A stretch of 41,378 nucleotides of DNA from a virus. The notes beneath the pieces were generated by a model. The model worked only from the letters and a program-made list of their open reading frames with translations. It was not told the origin of the DNA and did no database searches. The DNA lies in the IMG/VR virus record IMGVR_UViG_3300013108_000213, positions 1-41,378 of that record; one strand, written 5' to 3'. The translations under genes were made by a program, and so were the position numbers. This document shows positions 29,511 to 37,832 of this stretch, in pieces (the first letter of the stretch is position 1; every line of letters begins with the position of its first letter).

Positions 29511-30392
29511 ATGGAAACTAAAACGGAAACTGGTTATAGGTTATCCCAAGAAGAACTAGAAAGACAAGATAAGTATCTTGGTGGTCATCCTTTAGACGGT
29601 AATCTACAAATAACTCCTGAGTGGGTTACGCCTATAGGAAGAATAGAATTAAATTTACCTGAAGATATGAGAGTTGGTTTAATAGAGTATATTGCTTCTA
29701 AAGGTTATTGTACGACAATGGGTACTCATAAGAGAACCATGACAATAGAGTTTGAAAGAAATCATTATAATCTTTTTGATGACAGAGACAACAATCCTGC
29801 CATAAAAGGTTATGAAGAAATATCGAGTGAATTAATACGATACTATGTCGCAAACGCTTACAATGTAAAAAATGCTGATCAGTTAGACATTGAGTGTCGG
29901 GGGTTTGGTAATATGCAAACTACTGGCCGCAGAACCTTTCCACACTACCATCACGCTTTTGATGGTGTTATGATTACATACTTAACGCTTGGTGGTGAGT
30001 TTGCTTTAACTACTGACGTTGATGGGGATGATGATTTACAACTTGTAGCTCCTGGCTCGACAATTTGTGAACTTAAATCTGATGATGATAGTGAAGGACG
30101 AAAGGGAACGGTTGCAAATTATGCTGATTTTGATTTAAAGAAGGAAGATATGCCTAATGAAACAGAGGGTGCGTTATTACTGTTAGACCCTAGACCTGCT
30201 ATTAATTATCCGTATAATAGTAAGGCAAAAGATTATGTTCCTAAGATTGGAACGACTTTATTTCATCCTGCTTATGTATGGCACGAATCTAACACTTTTA
30301 GTGGTAGAGGTATAAGAGCAGCGGTGGTGATTAATTATCGTGTCAATACATACAATAATAATGGATTGGTTAAACCATTGATTAAAACATAA
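29511..30392 (+). CDS. 2OG-Fe(II) oxygenase linked to fibre C
   Basis: A 293-residue oxygenase of the PF13759 type. Motifs are H145-x-H147 in FPHYHHAFDG, then MITYLTLGG, DPRPAINYPY, FHPAYVWHESN with H258 and GIRAAVVINYRV with R269. It is a paralog of the enzyme at 32182 (both have PHYH, DPRPAI-YPY, WHE-N). An Asp/Glu-rich insert lies at residues 165-215. Its position right after fibre C suggests it acts on a virion protein. The substrate is unknown. Confidence 0.85.
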   Translation: METKTETGYRLSQEELERQDKYLGGHPLDGNLQITPEWVTPIGRIELNLPEDMRVGLIEYIASKGYCTTMGTHKRTMTIEFERNHYNLFDDRDNNPAIKGYEEISSELIRYYVANAYNVKNADQLDIECRGFGNMQTTGRRTFPHYHHAFDGVMITYLTLGGEFALTTDVDGDDDLQLVAPGSTICELKSDDDSEGRKGTVANYADFDLKKEDMPNETEGALLLLDPRPAINYPYNSKAKDYVPKIGTTLFHPAYVWHESNTFSGRGIRAAVVINYRVNTYNNNGLVKPLIKT

Positions 30393-30460
30393 ATCAACAA
30401 CTATATTTACATCATATCTATATTAACATTATCAATTAATTTTTAAAAAGGAATAAACAA

Positions 30461-31045
30461 ATGACTATAGCAAGACAAATCGCTGATCTTATAGATTCAG
30501 GTGGAGATGTTGTATCTGGTGCTTTGGATAATGTTCCAGCAAGTGATTGGAATACGATTCTAAATAAACCTTCTCTAGTTGCTTCTGCTACGACAGACAC
30601 TACGAATGCTGATAATATTAGTTCGGGTACGTTGCCGAATGCTCGTATATCTAATTTGCCTGCCGGTCAAGTTAGTGGGTTAGCAGCTAGTGCTACGACA
30701 GATACTACAAATGCTGCTAACATTAGTTCGGGAACTATCAACCGAGCACGTTTGGGTTCTGGAACTCAAAACAGTTCAACTTACTTGCGTGGTGATGGAA
30801 CATGGGTAACAAACTGTACAAACCATGCTAACTGTGCTACTGCTGGTGGAACAGGAACGATTACTGGTGGTACTGGTCAGGTTAGTATTTGGGGCCCGAC
30901 AAATCCAGGCTTTGGTGGTACTGCTTGTGGGGGCCGAATTGGGTTGCAAAATACAACGTCAGGTGCAAATGTTCTTCTAGGAGAATATAATTGTCAGACT
31001 GCTTGTGCTTGTGCCTGCGACTGTGCCTGTGCTTGTAATTGTTAA
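30461..31045 (+). CDS. Fibre-like protein with Cys-x-Cys C-terminal tail
   Basis: A 194-residue protein. The N-terminal half has two near-identical fibre repeats (SATTDTTNADNISSGTL and SATTDTTNAANISSGTI) and the STYLRGDGTW motif also present at the end of the protein at 36042. Then come two Cys (NCTNHANC), a Gly/Thr-rich region (GGTGTITGGTGQVSIWG), and the last 18 residues NCQTACACACDCACACNC, giving eight Cys in 17 positions. No known metallothionein spacing is matched exactly. The tail could bind metal, form disulfides, or be a substrate for the radical SAM enzyme encoded 2 kb downstream. The ribosome site is AAAAAGGA. Confidence 0.8.
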   Translation: MTIARQIADLIDSGGDVVSGALDNVPASDWNTILNKPSLVASATTDTTNADNISSGTLPNARISNLPAGQVSGLAASATTDTTNAANISSGTINRARLGSGTQNSSTYLRGDGTWVTNCTNHANCATAGGTGTITGGTGQVSIWGPTNPGFGGTACGGRIGLQNTTSGANVLLGEYNCQTACACACDCACACNC

Positions 31046-31093
31046 TCTTACATATAACTTTATCAAAAATAATTAAATAGGAGAATATGCAAA

Positions 31094-32113
31094 ATGTTTA
31101 GACGATCTTATGACAGTCTTTCCATGCCGACGCATCTGGAATTGTTAGTCAATGATGATTTTATATGTTTGAAAAACTGGATGGAAATAGACGAAGAAAT
31201 GTATGAGAGCGATAGTATGGAAGCTGATATTGGTAGAACTCCTGAAAGAAGTTTGGTTGGAGATTCCAGCGTAGACCATATGGACTGGCCTGGTAATAAT
31301 TCAGGAATTTTTCACACAAAACTTCCAACCTCAAGACTTTATGGTGCTAAAATAACTGGTGAGGAACTTCTTGTTCATATGCCTGATAATATTAAGGGTA
31401 CTTATACCGCTAAAATGGCTGGTAAATATTTCAGATGTGCTTCTTATTCGTGGATTGATCCTACTGATCCTTCTATGGGTGCAGAAAATTCTGATGCTGC
31501 TGTTTGGACTGTTGGTGTTGGTTTTGCTACAGTACCTTCAGTTTGGCCAGTCAGAATGGGTGCCAAAGTAGGTGGATGGCATTATACACAACCCGCTTTT
31601 AATTCTATCGGTAAAACCTATAACACTAAATCACATCCATTGAGAGAATCCAGACATTCTGGAGCTCCGTGTGCTTTACTTTGTTATCGACCATTTACTG
31701 ATACTTCTTTTATGGATGCTTCATATACTATTAAATATAACAAGGCTTATGGTTTTAGTACAAATACCACAAGTGGTTGGGAAAGTGGAACTGGTTATGA
31801 TTATGTTGGACATATGACAGAAGCATTACCTACATTTGTAGTAACAAATGGTGGTGGTGGTATTGATGCTGATGCATACGAAACAGTTGACTTTAAAATG
31901 GTTGATAGTGATGGTTCTACGATTAACCATGCAACTGATGTTTATCTTGAACATACAGGCGGTTATCTACCAAAACAACGTGTTAGTATAACAGACGGTA
32001 CTGGTTCATTTAAAGTCGGTGCTTTGGGAATGTCTGCTGGTGATACATTTAAAGTAAAGATTGGATTTAGGAATTATTCTGGTCTTGCTGATGTTGATTA
32101 TACTGTAGCATAA
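31094..32113 (+). CDS. Virion protein with C-terminal Ig-like domain, otherwise unknown
   Basis: A 339-residue protein with no recognised N-terminal domain (MFRRSYDSLSMPTHLELLV...). The first 250 residues are rich in Trp, Tyr, Gly and Ser (SYSWIDPTDPSMG, VGGWHYTQPAFNS), as in extracellular or virion proteins. The last 85 residues (YETVDFKMVDSDGSTINHATDVYLE ... AGDTFKVKIGF) read like an Ig-like beta sandwich common in phage surface proteins. It follows the Cys-tail protein and is closed by a terminator. It may be a fibre or decoration protein. Confidence 0.72.
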   Translation: MFRRSYDSLSMPTHLELLVNDDFICLKNWMEIDEEMYESDSMEADIGRTPERSLVGDSSVDHMDWPGNNSGIFHTKLPTSRLYGAKITGEELLVHMPDNIKGTYTAKMAGKYFRCASYSWIDPTDPSMGAENSDAAVWTVGVGFATVPSVWPVRMGAKVGGWHYTQPAFNSIGKTYNTKSHPLRESRHSGAPCALLCYRPFTDTSFMDASYTIKYNKAYGFSTNTTSGWESGTGYDYVGHMTEALPTFVVTNGGGGIDADAYETVDFKMVDSDGSTINHATDVYLEHTGGYLPKQRVSITDGTGSFKVGALGMSAGDTFKVKIGFRNYSGLADVDYTVA

Positions 32114-32124
32114 AATATTTGAAG

Positions 32125-32156
32125 ATGGGGGGTAATTATGCCCCCCATAATATTTT
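32125..32156 (+). terminator. Intrinsic terminator after the 31094 gene
   Basis: An eight-base perfect stem (ATGGGGGG 32125-32132, CCCCCCAT 32141-32148) with an eight-base loop, followed by AATATTTTT. It separates the fibre/Ig gene from the oxygenase and radical SAM genes, giving partial termination. This also rules out the upstream ATG at 32119 as the oxygenase start. Confidence 0.75.
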
Positions 32157-32181
32157 TAACAAATATGATGGAAGGATTAAA

Positions 32182-33033
32182 ATGGGAATCTTCAAAACGA
32201 ATGAGTATGAAGCGTATAATGAACAAACACCAGAACACATACAGTATTGGAAAGATTTAGAACCTGAAGCCGAAGATAAAACCGATCATCCCTTTCATAA
32301 ACACGCAAACATAGATCATAAGTGGACTACACCATTTATGGAAATGGATTCGACACTTCCTGATAAAATCAATAAAGACTTGTGTAAAGTCTTAACTGCA
32401 AAAGAATTATCAATGGAAGATATTAAAACTAAAGAACCTGATTTCCATGATATGGCTAAATCAAAAGGATTTTATGCTACTACGCATTATAATCTTTTTG
32501 ATGATAAAGATATGGATGAATTTCCAAATGAAAAAGAATCTATATTAGCATATGAACAGATTGTTTGTCAACAAATTCGTTATTACATTCGTTATGGATG
32601 GGGAATAAGACAAGCAGATGATATGATTATTGAGGGGAGATGTTTTGGTAATGTACAAAGAGATAGTGAGTTGGGTGGAGCACGAACCTATCCACATTAT
32701 CATCAAGACATTAATGGAGTTGTAGTTACCTATTTAGCGATGGGTGATGAGAATGTTGCATTAGAAGATCAGGTTTTAGTTGGTCAGGAACAATCACCTA
32801 GAAATGGAACACATCAGGTTTTGTTTCAAGACCCAAGACCAGCAATTTCTTATCCTTATTGGGAAAAGGTTTACGCTATTACACCTAGAGTTGGATTAAC
32901 AATAATTCATCCAAACTATTTATGGCATGAAACTAATCCTTGGCTGGGTAAAGGAACAAGAGTTTGTATTGTAACTAACTTTAGAATTATATCACATGGG
33001 TATAACGAACTTCTAAAAACATTCCGAGGTTGA
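32182..33033 (+). CDS. 2OG-Fe(II) oxygenase, paralog of the 29511 gene
   Basis: A 283-residue enzyme. The ATG at 32182 has GGAAGG seven to twelve bases upstream; the earlier ATG precedes a terminator hairpin. Key residues are H172-x-H174 in TYPHYHQDING, then VVTYLAMG, DPRPAISYPYWEKVY, IIHPNYLWHETN with H249 and GTRVCIVTNFRI with R260. All expected Fe(II) and 2OG ligands are present. It is followed two bases later by the radical SAM gene, so the two modification enzymes are probably made together. The substrate is unknown. Confidence 0.85.
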   Translation: MGIFKTNEYEAYNEQTPEHIQYWKDLEPEAEDKTDHPFHKHANIDHKWTTPFMEMDSTLPDKINKDLCKVLTAKELSMEDIKTKEPDFHDMAKSKGFYATTHYNLFDDKDMDEFPNEKESILAYEQIVCQQIRYYIRYGWGIRQADDMIIEGRCFGNVQRDSELGGARTYPHYHQDINGVVVTYLAMGDENVALEDQVLVGQEQSPRNGTHQVLFQDPRPAISYPYWEKVYAITPRVGLTIIHPNYLWHETNPWLGKGTRVCIVTNFRIISHGYNELLKTFRG

Positions 33034-33035
33034 TA

Positions 33036-34433
33036 ATGGCTAAATTTAAATTTTATATGTCAAGTGTAAGAAACGCTGATGAAAATAATAATGATGAATT
33101 TTATATGACTTATGATAATATGACTTCTGAACTACGTCAATCCAATGGTGATATTGTTATACCACAAACTAATTTTATGGATTGGAGTAAACAAGATAGT
33201 TGGGGAATGTCTGCTGGTAAAAGAAATTTAAAAAAGATAAAAATAAGTTTAGGTTTAAAGTGTAATTATTCTTGTGATTATTGTTCACAACGATTTGTAC
33301 CAAGAAATAAAGACGATCATTTGGACACATCCGATATGTATCATATTGGAGATGATGAAGTAGAAGCATATGTTAAGAAGTTTGACAACATATCAATTCA
33401 AGACGAACCACATTTTGAATTATGGGGTGGAGAACCTTTCCTTTATTGGAAAACTCTAAAACCTTTAGTCGAACAACTACATGAGAAATATCCAAAATCT
33501 ACTTATAGTATTATAACAAATGGATCGTTGTTTACAGATGAGATAATTGATTTTATTGAGAAACATGATGTTCGTATATCTATTTCGCATGATGGGCCAG
33601 GACAACCAACTAGAGGGCCAGACCCATTTGATGATCCTGAAAAAGCTAAGATGATTCAAAAATTGAAAAACAAATTAGCACCTCTAGGTCATATATCTTT
33701 TAATAGTATGGTTCACAAATATAATGAGAGTCGTGGTGATATTGCAAAATGGTTTGAAAATAAAGTTGGTATTCTTCCGATAGGTGAGGGTGGTACTGTT
33801 GATGCATATGATGAAGGTGGAAAAAATAATTCTTGGAGTACACCCGAAGAACATATTGAATATAGAAAAAAATCAATTTATGAAATTACCAATCAGAAAG
33901 TATCTAGGTTTAATATACTTTCACAGAAAACAGAAAACTTCATTCAAACTTTGCAATCACAAAGACCCGCTGAAGCATTAAATCAAAAATGTGGTATGGA
34001 TAGTCCTGATACCCTTTCAGTTGATTTAAACGGAACTATTACAACTTGTCAAAATGTTACAGCATCATCATCTAATACAGCGGGGATAAGTCATAACATT
34101 GGTAGTCTTGATAATGGTGATGAAGGTTTAGATAAACTTAAAATTAATGCTGGAACACATTGGTCTGATAGAAAAGATTGTTCTAATTGTCCAGTATTGC
34201 AACTTTGTCAAGGATCATGTTTGTTTCTTGAACCCGATTCAGAGTTATGGGATATATCTTGTAATAATGCTTTTAGTGATAATGTTGTTTGGTTGACTGC
34301 TGCTCTATATCAAATAACAGCACATATGGGAGATGCCAAACTTCTTTATAGAATTGAAGGTGAAACGGAAACACCAGAAGATAGAATAAATATATTTGGT
34401 ATAGAGGAAGCGGTACATGATAACAGTAACTAA
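33036..34433 (+). CDS. Radical SAM enzyme with complete SPASM domain (protein/peptide-modifying type)
   Basis: A 465-residue radical SAM protein. The cluster-binding motif is C76-x3-C80-x2-C83 (CNYSCDYC) and the SAM-contact motif GGEP is at 131-134. The C-terminal region has the canonical seven-cysteine SPASM pattern C319-x13-G-x4-C338, then C382-x2-C385-x5-C391-x3-C395 and C409, which binds two auxiliary [4Fe-4S] clusters. SPASM enzymes include anaerobic sulfatase-maturating enzymes and makers of thioether-bridged peptides, so a ribosomally made protein is the likely substrate. GAGG before the ATG at 33036 fixes the start; the last 17 bases overlap the next fibre gene. A nearby Cys-rich fibre tail (30461) is the best candidate target, by inference. 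Confidence 0.9.
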   Translation: MAKFKFYMSSVRNADENNNDEFYMTYDNMTSELRQSNGDIVIPQTNFMDWSKQDSWGMSAGKRNLKKIKISLGLKCNYSCDYCSQRFVPRNKDDHLDTSDMYHIGDDEVEAYVKKFDNISIQDEPHFELWGGEPFLYWKTLKPLVEQLHEKYPKSTYSIITNGSLFTDEIIDFIEKHDVRISISHDGPGQPTRGPDPFDDPEKAKMIQKLKNKLAPLGHISFNSMVHKYNESRGDIAKWFENKVGILPIGEGGTVDAYDEGGKNNSWSTPEEHIEYRKKSIYEITNQKVSRFNILSQKTENFIQTLQSQRPAEALNQKCGMDSPDTLSVDLNGTITTCQNVTASSSNTAGISHNIGSLDNGDEGLDKLKINAGTHWSDRKDCSNCPVLQLCQGSCLFLEPDSELWDISCNNAFSDNVVWLTAALYQITAHMGDAKLLYRIEGETETPEDRINIFGIEEAVHDNSN

Positions 34434-35301
34434 AAAAGATAATTTAAAACTTTGGATTGAAAAGACTAATCTAATACCCATAGATCATGGGGAATTAGAT
34501 AATTTAAACACTACGATTAAATCTTCTTTGGTTGAATCTATTAATGAGAAGAAAGCAGATTTTGACGGATTCCTTAGTACAATCCATGATGACAAGTCGC
34601 CACAACTTGGTGATGACTTAGATGTAAACAACCATGATATTATGGGTGTAGGTAATATTAATATTAATGGTTATATGGATGTAGCATTAACCACAAGTGT
34701 AACTGGTGTAACTACTGGTCAAGGTGATAGTTCAACTAAAATTGCTACAACAGAATTTACTGATTTAAAAATATCAACAGCAATGATTTCTGCAAACTGG
34801 GGCAGTGATCTTTCAGGTACGATTGATAATGCAGACATTGATCCTAATACTATAGGCACACCTGAATTAGATAAGACAACTCAGTATACAAATGGTATAC
34901 AACAATTTCCAGGCACAGATGGTGCTGGAAATTTAATTTTTATAAATATTGCTGGTGGACAAGATTTATCAGGGCCTTGTGAATCATTAGAAATAGAATC
35001 TAATAAAATTGGTATTCCCGAACTTGATATTGTTGATGGTACACAGAATCATATTATGACAACTGATGGTGCTGGAACATTATCCTTTAAACCATCAGTT
35101 ACTTTAAGTTCTATTACTCCGAATGTAGGAGAACAGACATTTAATATTAATTATATTGTTGATAATATTTTTGTATATATGAATGGTATTAAATTAATTA
35201 ATGGACAAGATTTTACAGCTAATAATGGAACAAGTGTAAGTTTAACCAATGCTGTTTCGACAGCGAACACAACTATTGATTTTCAATTACATGGTATCTA
35301 A
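34417..35301 (+). CDS. Tail fibre-like protein D
   Basis: A 294-residue paralog of fibre C: same N-terminal plan (NLKLWIEKTNLIPIDHGELDNL, SPQLGDDLDVNNHDIMG, DSSTKIATTEF), two diverged TDGAG repeats, and the same C-terminal beta domain (TPNVGEQTFNINYIVDNIFVYMNGIKLINGQ). The start lies inside the radical SAM gene (17-base overlap) with GAGGAAG upstream, so it is translationally tied to the modifying enzyme. It may be a substrate or simply the next module of the fibre set. Confidence 0.8.
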   Translation: MITVTKKDNLKLWIEKTNLIPIDHGELDNLNTTIKSSLVESINEKKADFDGFLSTIHDDKSPQLGDDLDVNNHDIMGVGNININGYMDVALTTSVTGVTTGQGDSSTKIATTEFTDLKISTAMISANWGSDLSGTIDNADIDPNTIGTPELDKTTQYTNGIQQFPGTDGAGNLIFINIAGGQDLSGPCESLEIESNKIGIPELDIVDGTQNHIMTTDGAGTLSFKPSVTLSSITPNVGEQTFNINYIVDNIFVYMNGIKLINGQDFTANNGTSVSLTNAVSTANTTIDFQLHGI

Positions 35302-35356
35302 TAACTGAGAAGGATTATATTTACTTAATAACTTATTAAGATAAGGAAAAAAACAA

Positions 35357-35683
35357 ATGGCAACAAATACTTTTAAAAATGCTCAATCAGCTGGTATTAC
35401 TGGTCAAACTACAATTTATACTTCACCTACAGGGAAAGCATCTATTCTTCTTGAAGTTGACGTAGCTAATGTTGGTGCTTCTACTGCCGCAGTTGATGTA
35501 AGAGTTTATGATAATTCTGCTGGTACAAATTGTTATCTTACGAAGGGCGCAAATGTTTTGACAGGTTCTGCTATGAAAGTAGTTTCAGGACAGAAAATAG
35601 TTTTAGATGGTGATGATTATATTTCAGTAACAAGTGATGTAGCGGTAGACGTTGTTTGTTCAGTTTTAGAAGATGTTAATTAA
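35357..35683 (+). CDS. Small beta-rich virion protein
   Basis: A 108-residue protein with alternating hydrophobic strands (ASILLEVDVANVG, AAVDVRVYDNS, VVSGQKIVLDGDDYISVTSD), consistent with a single beta sandwich. It resembles small structural proteins seen among fibre genes of marine myoviruses. AAGGAAAA precedes the ATG. The exact role is unknown. Confidence 0.68.
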   Translation: MATNTFKNAQSAGITGQTTIYTSPTGKASILLEVDVANVGASTAAVDVRVYDNSAGTNCYLTKGANVLTGSAMKVVSGQKIVLDGDDYISVTSDVAVDVVCSVLEDVN

Positions 35684-35738
35684 TATATAATAATCTTTTA
35701 ACTCACTTATAAACAACTTTTAATAAAGGATAAATAAT

Positions 35739-35996
35739 ATGTCATCACATCACGAATTTATAGGGAATCATCCCTTTACAGTTAGGTCTGGTGTTGAAAC
35801 ACCTACTGCTGGACAAACCACTTGGAATGTAGTATATATCCCTGATCGTCTTATGGTTTTTCTAAATGGTGTTAAATTGATTAGTGGTACAGATTATACG
35901 GCAACTAACGGAACAACAGTTGTTCTCGCTTCTGGCGCAGATACTGCTGACAGAATTGAATTCTTATGTTTCGATTTAGGCGAAGCAGACGTATAA
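35739..35996 (+). CDS. Stand-alone fibre beta domain
   Basis: An 85-residue protein that equals the C-terminal domain of fibres C and D: TPTAGQTTWNVVYIPDRLMVFLNGVKLISGTDYTATNG followed by TADRIEFLCF. It is encoded alone, with its own ribosome site (AAAGGAT). It may assemble as a cap or collar on a fibre, or be a reservoir of domain sequence for recombination. Confidence 0.75.
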   Translation: MSSHHEFIGNHPFTVRSGVETPTAGQTTWNVVYIPDRLMVFLNGVKLISGTDYTATNGTTVVLASGADTADRIEFLCFDLGEADV

Positions 35997-36041
35997 ACAT
36001 TTAACATAATTTAAAAATAATTTTAACTTAGGGGTAAACAA

Positions 36042-37811
36042 ATGGCTCAATTAAATGCTTCATTATCAATAAATTCTTCCGAGCATAAAGCCAACTCTAT
36101 GACTTTCACTCGGAACAGCACGGCCACTAGAGTTAATAATATTGGTCATATTGAAAGCGTCGCTGCTGGAACAATTCGTTTCGATCATTATCCTGAACCC
36201 ACAATGATTGGTGTTCACAAAGGATATTTGATTGAACAAGCTTCAACAAATATGTGTTTGCAATCTGCTGATTTCTCAACAACTTGGGCACAAACAGCAG
36301 GATCAAAAACTAACATTGGTGCGGTTAGTGCTAATCAAACAGATTGGATGGATCCAGCAGGCACGTTTACATCTGATACATTGTATGCTGGTTCTACTGC
36401 TAGTGGTATAGTTGCAACTCGACAAACTGGTATGACTTTTACAGATGGTCAAAAATATACTGTATCTGTTTGGGCAAAGAAACCCGCTTCTCAAGGTTAT
36501 GATTATCTAGAAATCTCTAATGAGGATCAAGATAATTCTATGATGGGTGGTGGTTTTACTTTCGCACAGGCATTTAATCTTACCAATGGTACAGTAGGAA
36601 ATTCAGAGGGTACAGTTGATTCTACTGAAATCCAAGAATATTCTGGTGGATGGTATAGGTGTGCAGTAACATTCACAGGTTCTACAAGTGAAGGTCAAAT
36701 CTATTTTGGTGCTCGTAATGATAACGCAGTAAATACAGAAACTGCTCATACATTGAATGACAAAATGTATTTGTGGGGAGCACAAGTAGAAAATACAGAA
36801 ATGATGACTTCCTATATTCCAACTACTACTGCTTCTGCAAACAGAGCTGCTGATTCTGCTTCTGTTACAGACACAGATGCGAAGTGGAACTGGAACTCTG
36901 GACTTTCTTTGTATGTGGATTATGTAGTTAGAAAAGCAGATGGAACACAGACACCTGTTATCCATTATGCTGATGATACTAATGCTAACTATGTAACTAT
37001 ACTGAATGATGGTAAGATGAAAGTTTTAACAAATAGTGTAAGTCAAATGGCAACTAATCCTTTTGATACTGGTTTCGCAACAGTTGCTGGAACACAATAT
37101 CGAAGTATTGTTGCTATGAAAACTAACGATCTCCATTATGCAAACAATGGTGTTCTTTCTGCTAACTTACCTGATACATCCGTTGATGTACCTTTGAAAT
37201 CTAATGCTTCTAATTATAGTATTAAATTCTTTCATGGTACAGGTTATGCTACTTCTGGTAGTGGATGGATCAAAGGTTTCCGTATTTATTCTCAACGTAT
37301 TTCCAATAATGATTTGCAGAATTTATCTGTTGAAGTTAATACAGATATGTCTACACTTCAACTTTCTGAATTGGGAACGGTTGCAGATAATACTATTGGT
37401 GCAGATAAACTTATGGCGGATTCAGTTCTCGAATCTAAGATCATTAATGGTGCGGTAACAATTAATAAAATTGGTGCTGACGCTGTTGATGGAACTAAGA
37501 TTGCTGACGATAGTATTGGATCAGAACATTATGCTGACGATTCAATTCTTGCTGCTCATATTGCTGATAACCAAATTACATCTGCTCATTTGGGAGTTGA
37601 CATTATTCTTGCTGAAGATATTGCTGCTAATGCAGTTACGGTATCTGAAATTCAAGATGGTGCAGTTAGTATTCCTAAGATTAGTGCTGGTGGAACTGCT
37701 GATGCGACAACTTACTTGCGTGGTGATGGACAATGGGCTACGTTTGTAAGTGCGGAAGCTGATCCAACTGCAACATCTAAGGCAATCCCAATGGCAATCG
37801 CTCTTGGTTAA
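36042..37811 (+). CDS. Fibre protein with lectin-like domains
   Basis: A 589-residue protein. The N-terminus (SMTFTRNSTATRVNNIGHIESV ... GYLIEQASTNMCLQSADFSTTW) is the start typical of phage carbohydrate-binding fibre proteins. Two beta-sandwich regions follow (KYTVSVWAKKPASQGYDYLEIS; GLSLYVDYVVRKADGTQTPVIHY), the second concanavalin/LamG-like. The C-terminal 150 residues are collagen-like fibre repeats (IADDSIGSEHYADDSILAAHIADNQ), then TYLRGDGQW and a terminal MAIALG. It probably binds cell-surface glycans. The C-terminal hexapeptide is echoed in the protein at 38257. Confidence 0.8.
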   Translation: MAQLNASLSINSSEHKANSMTFTRNSTATRVNNIGHIESVAAGTIRFDHYPEPTMIGVHKGYLIEQASTNMCLQSADFSTTWAQTAGSKTNIGAVSANQTDWMDPAGTFTSDTLYAGSTASGIVATRQTGMTFTDGQKYTVSVWAKKPASQGYDYLEISNEDQDNSMMGGGFTFAQAFNLTNGTVGNSEGTVDSTEIQEYSGGWYRCAVTFTGSTSEGQIYFGARNDNAVNTETAHTLNDKMYLWGAQVENTEMMTSYIPTTTASANRAADSASVTDTDAKWNWNSGLSLYVDYVVRKADGTQTPVIHYADDTNANYVTILNDGKMKVLTNSVSQMATNPFDTGFATVAGTQYRSIVAMKTNDLHYANNGVLSANLPDTSVDVPLKSNASNYSIKFFHGTGYATSGSGWIKGFRIYSQRISNNDLQNLSVEVNTDMSTLQLSELGTVADNTIGADKLMADSVLESKIINGAVTINKIGADAVDGTKIADDSIGSEHYADDSILAAHIADNQITSAHLGVDIILAEDIAANAVTVSEIQDGAVSIPKISAGGTADATTYLRGDGQWATFVSAEADPTATSKAIPMAIALG

Positions 37812-37832
37812 TTTCACCTAAAGGAGAATACA

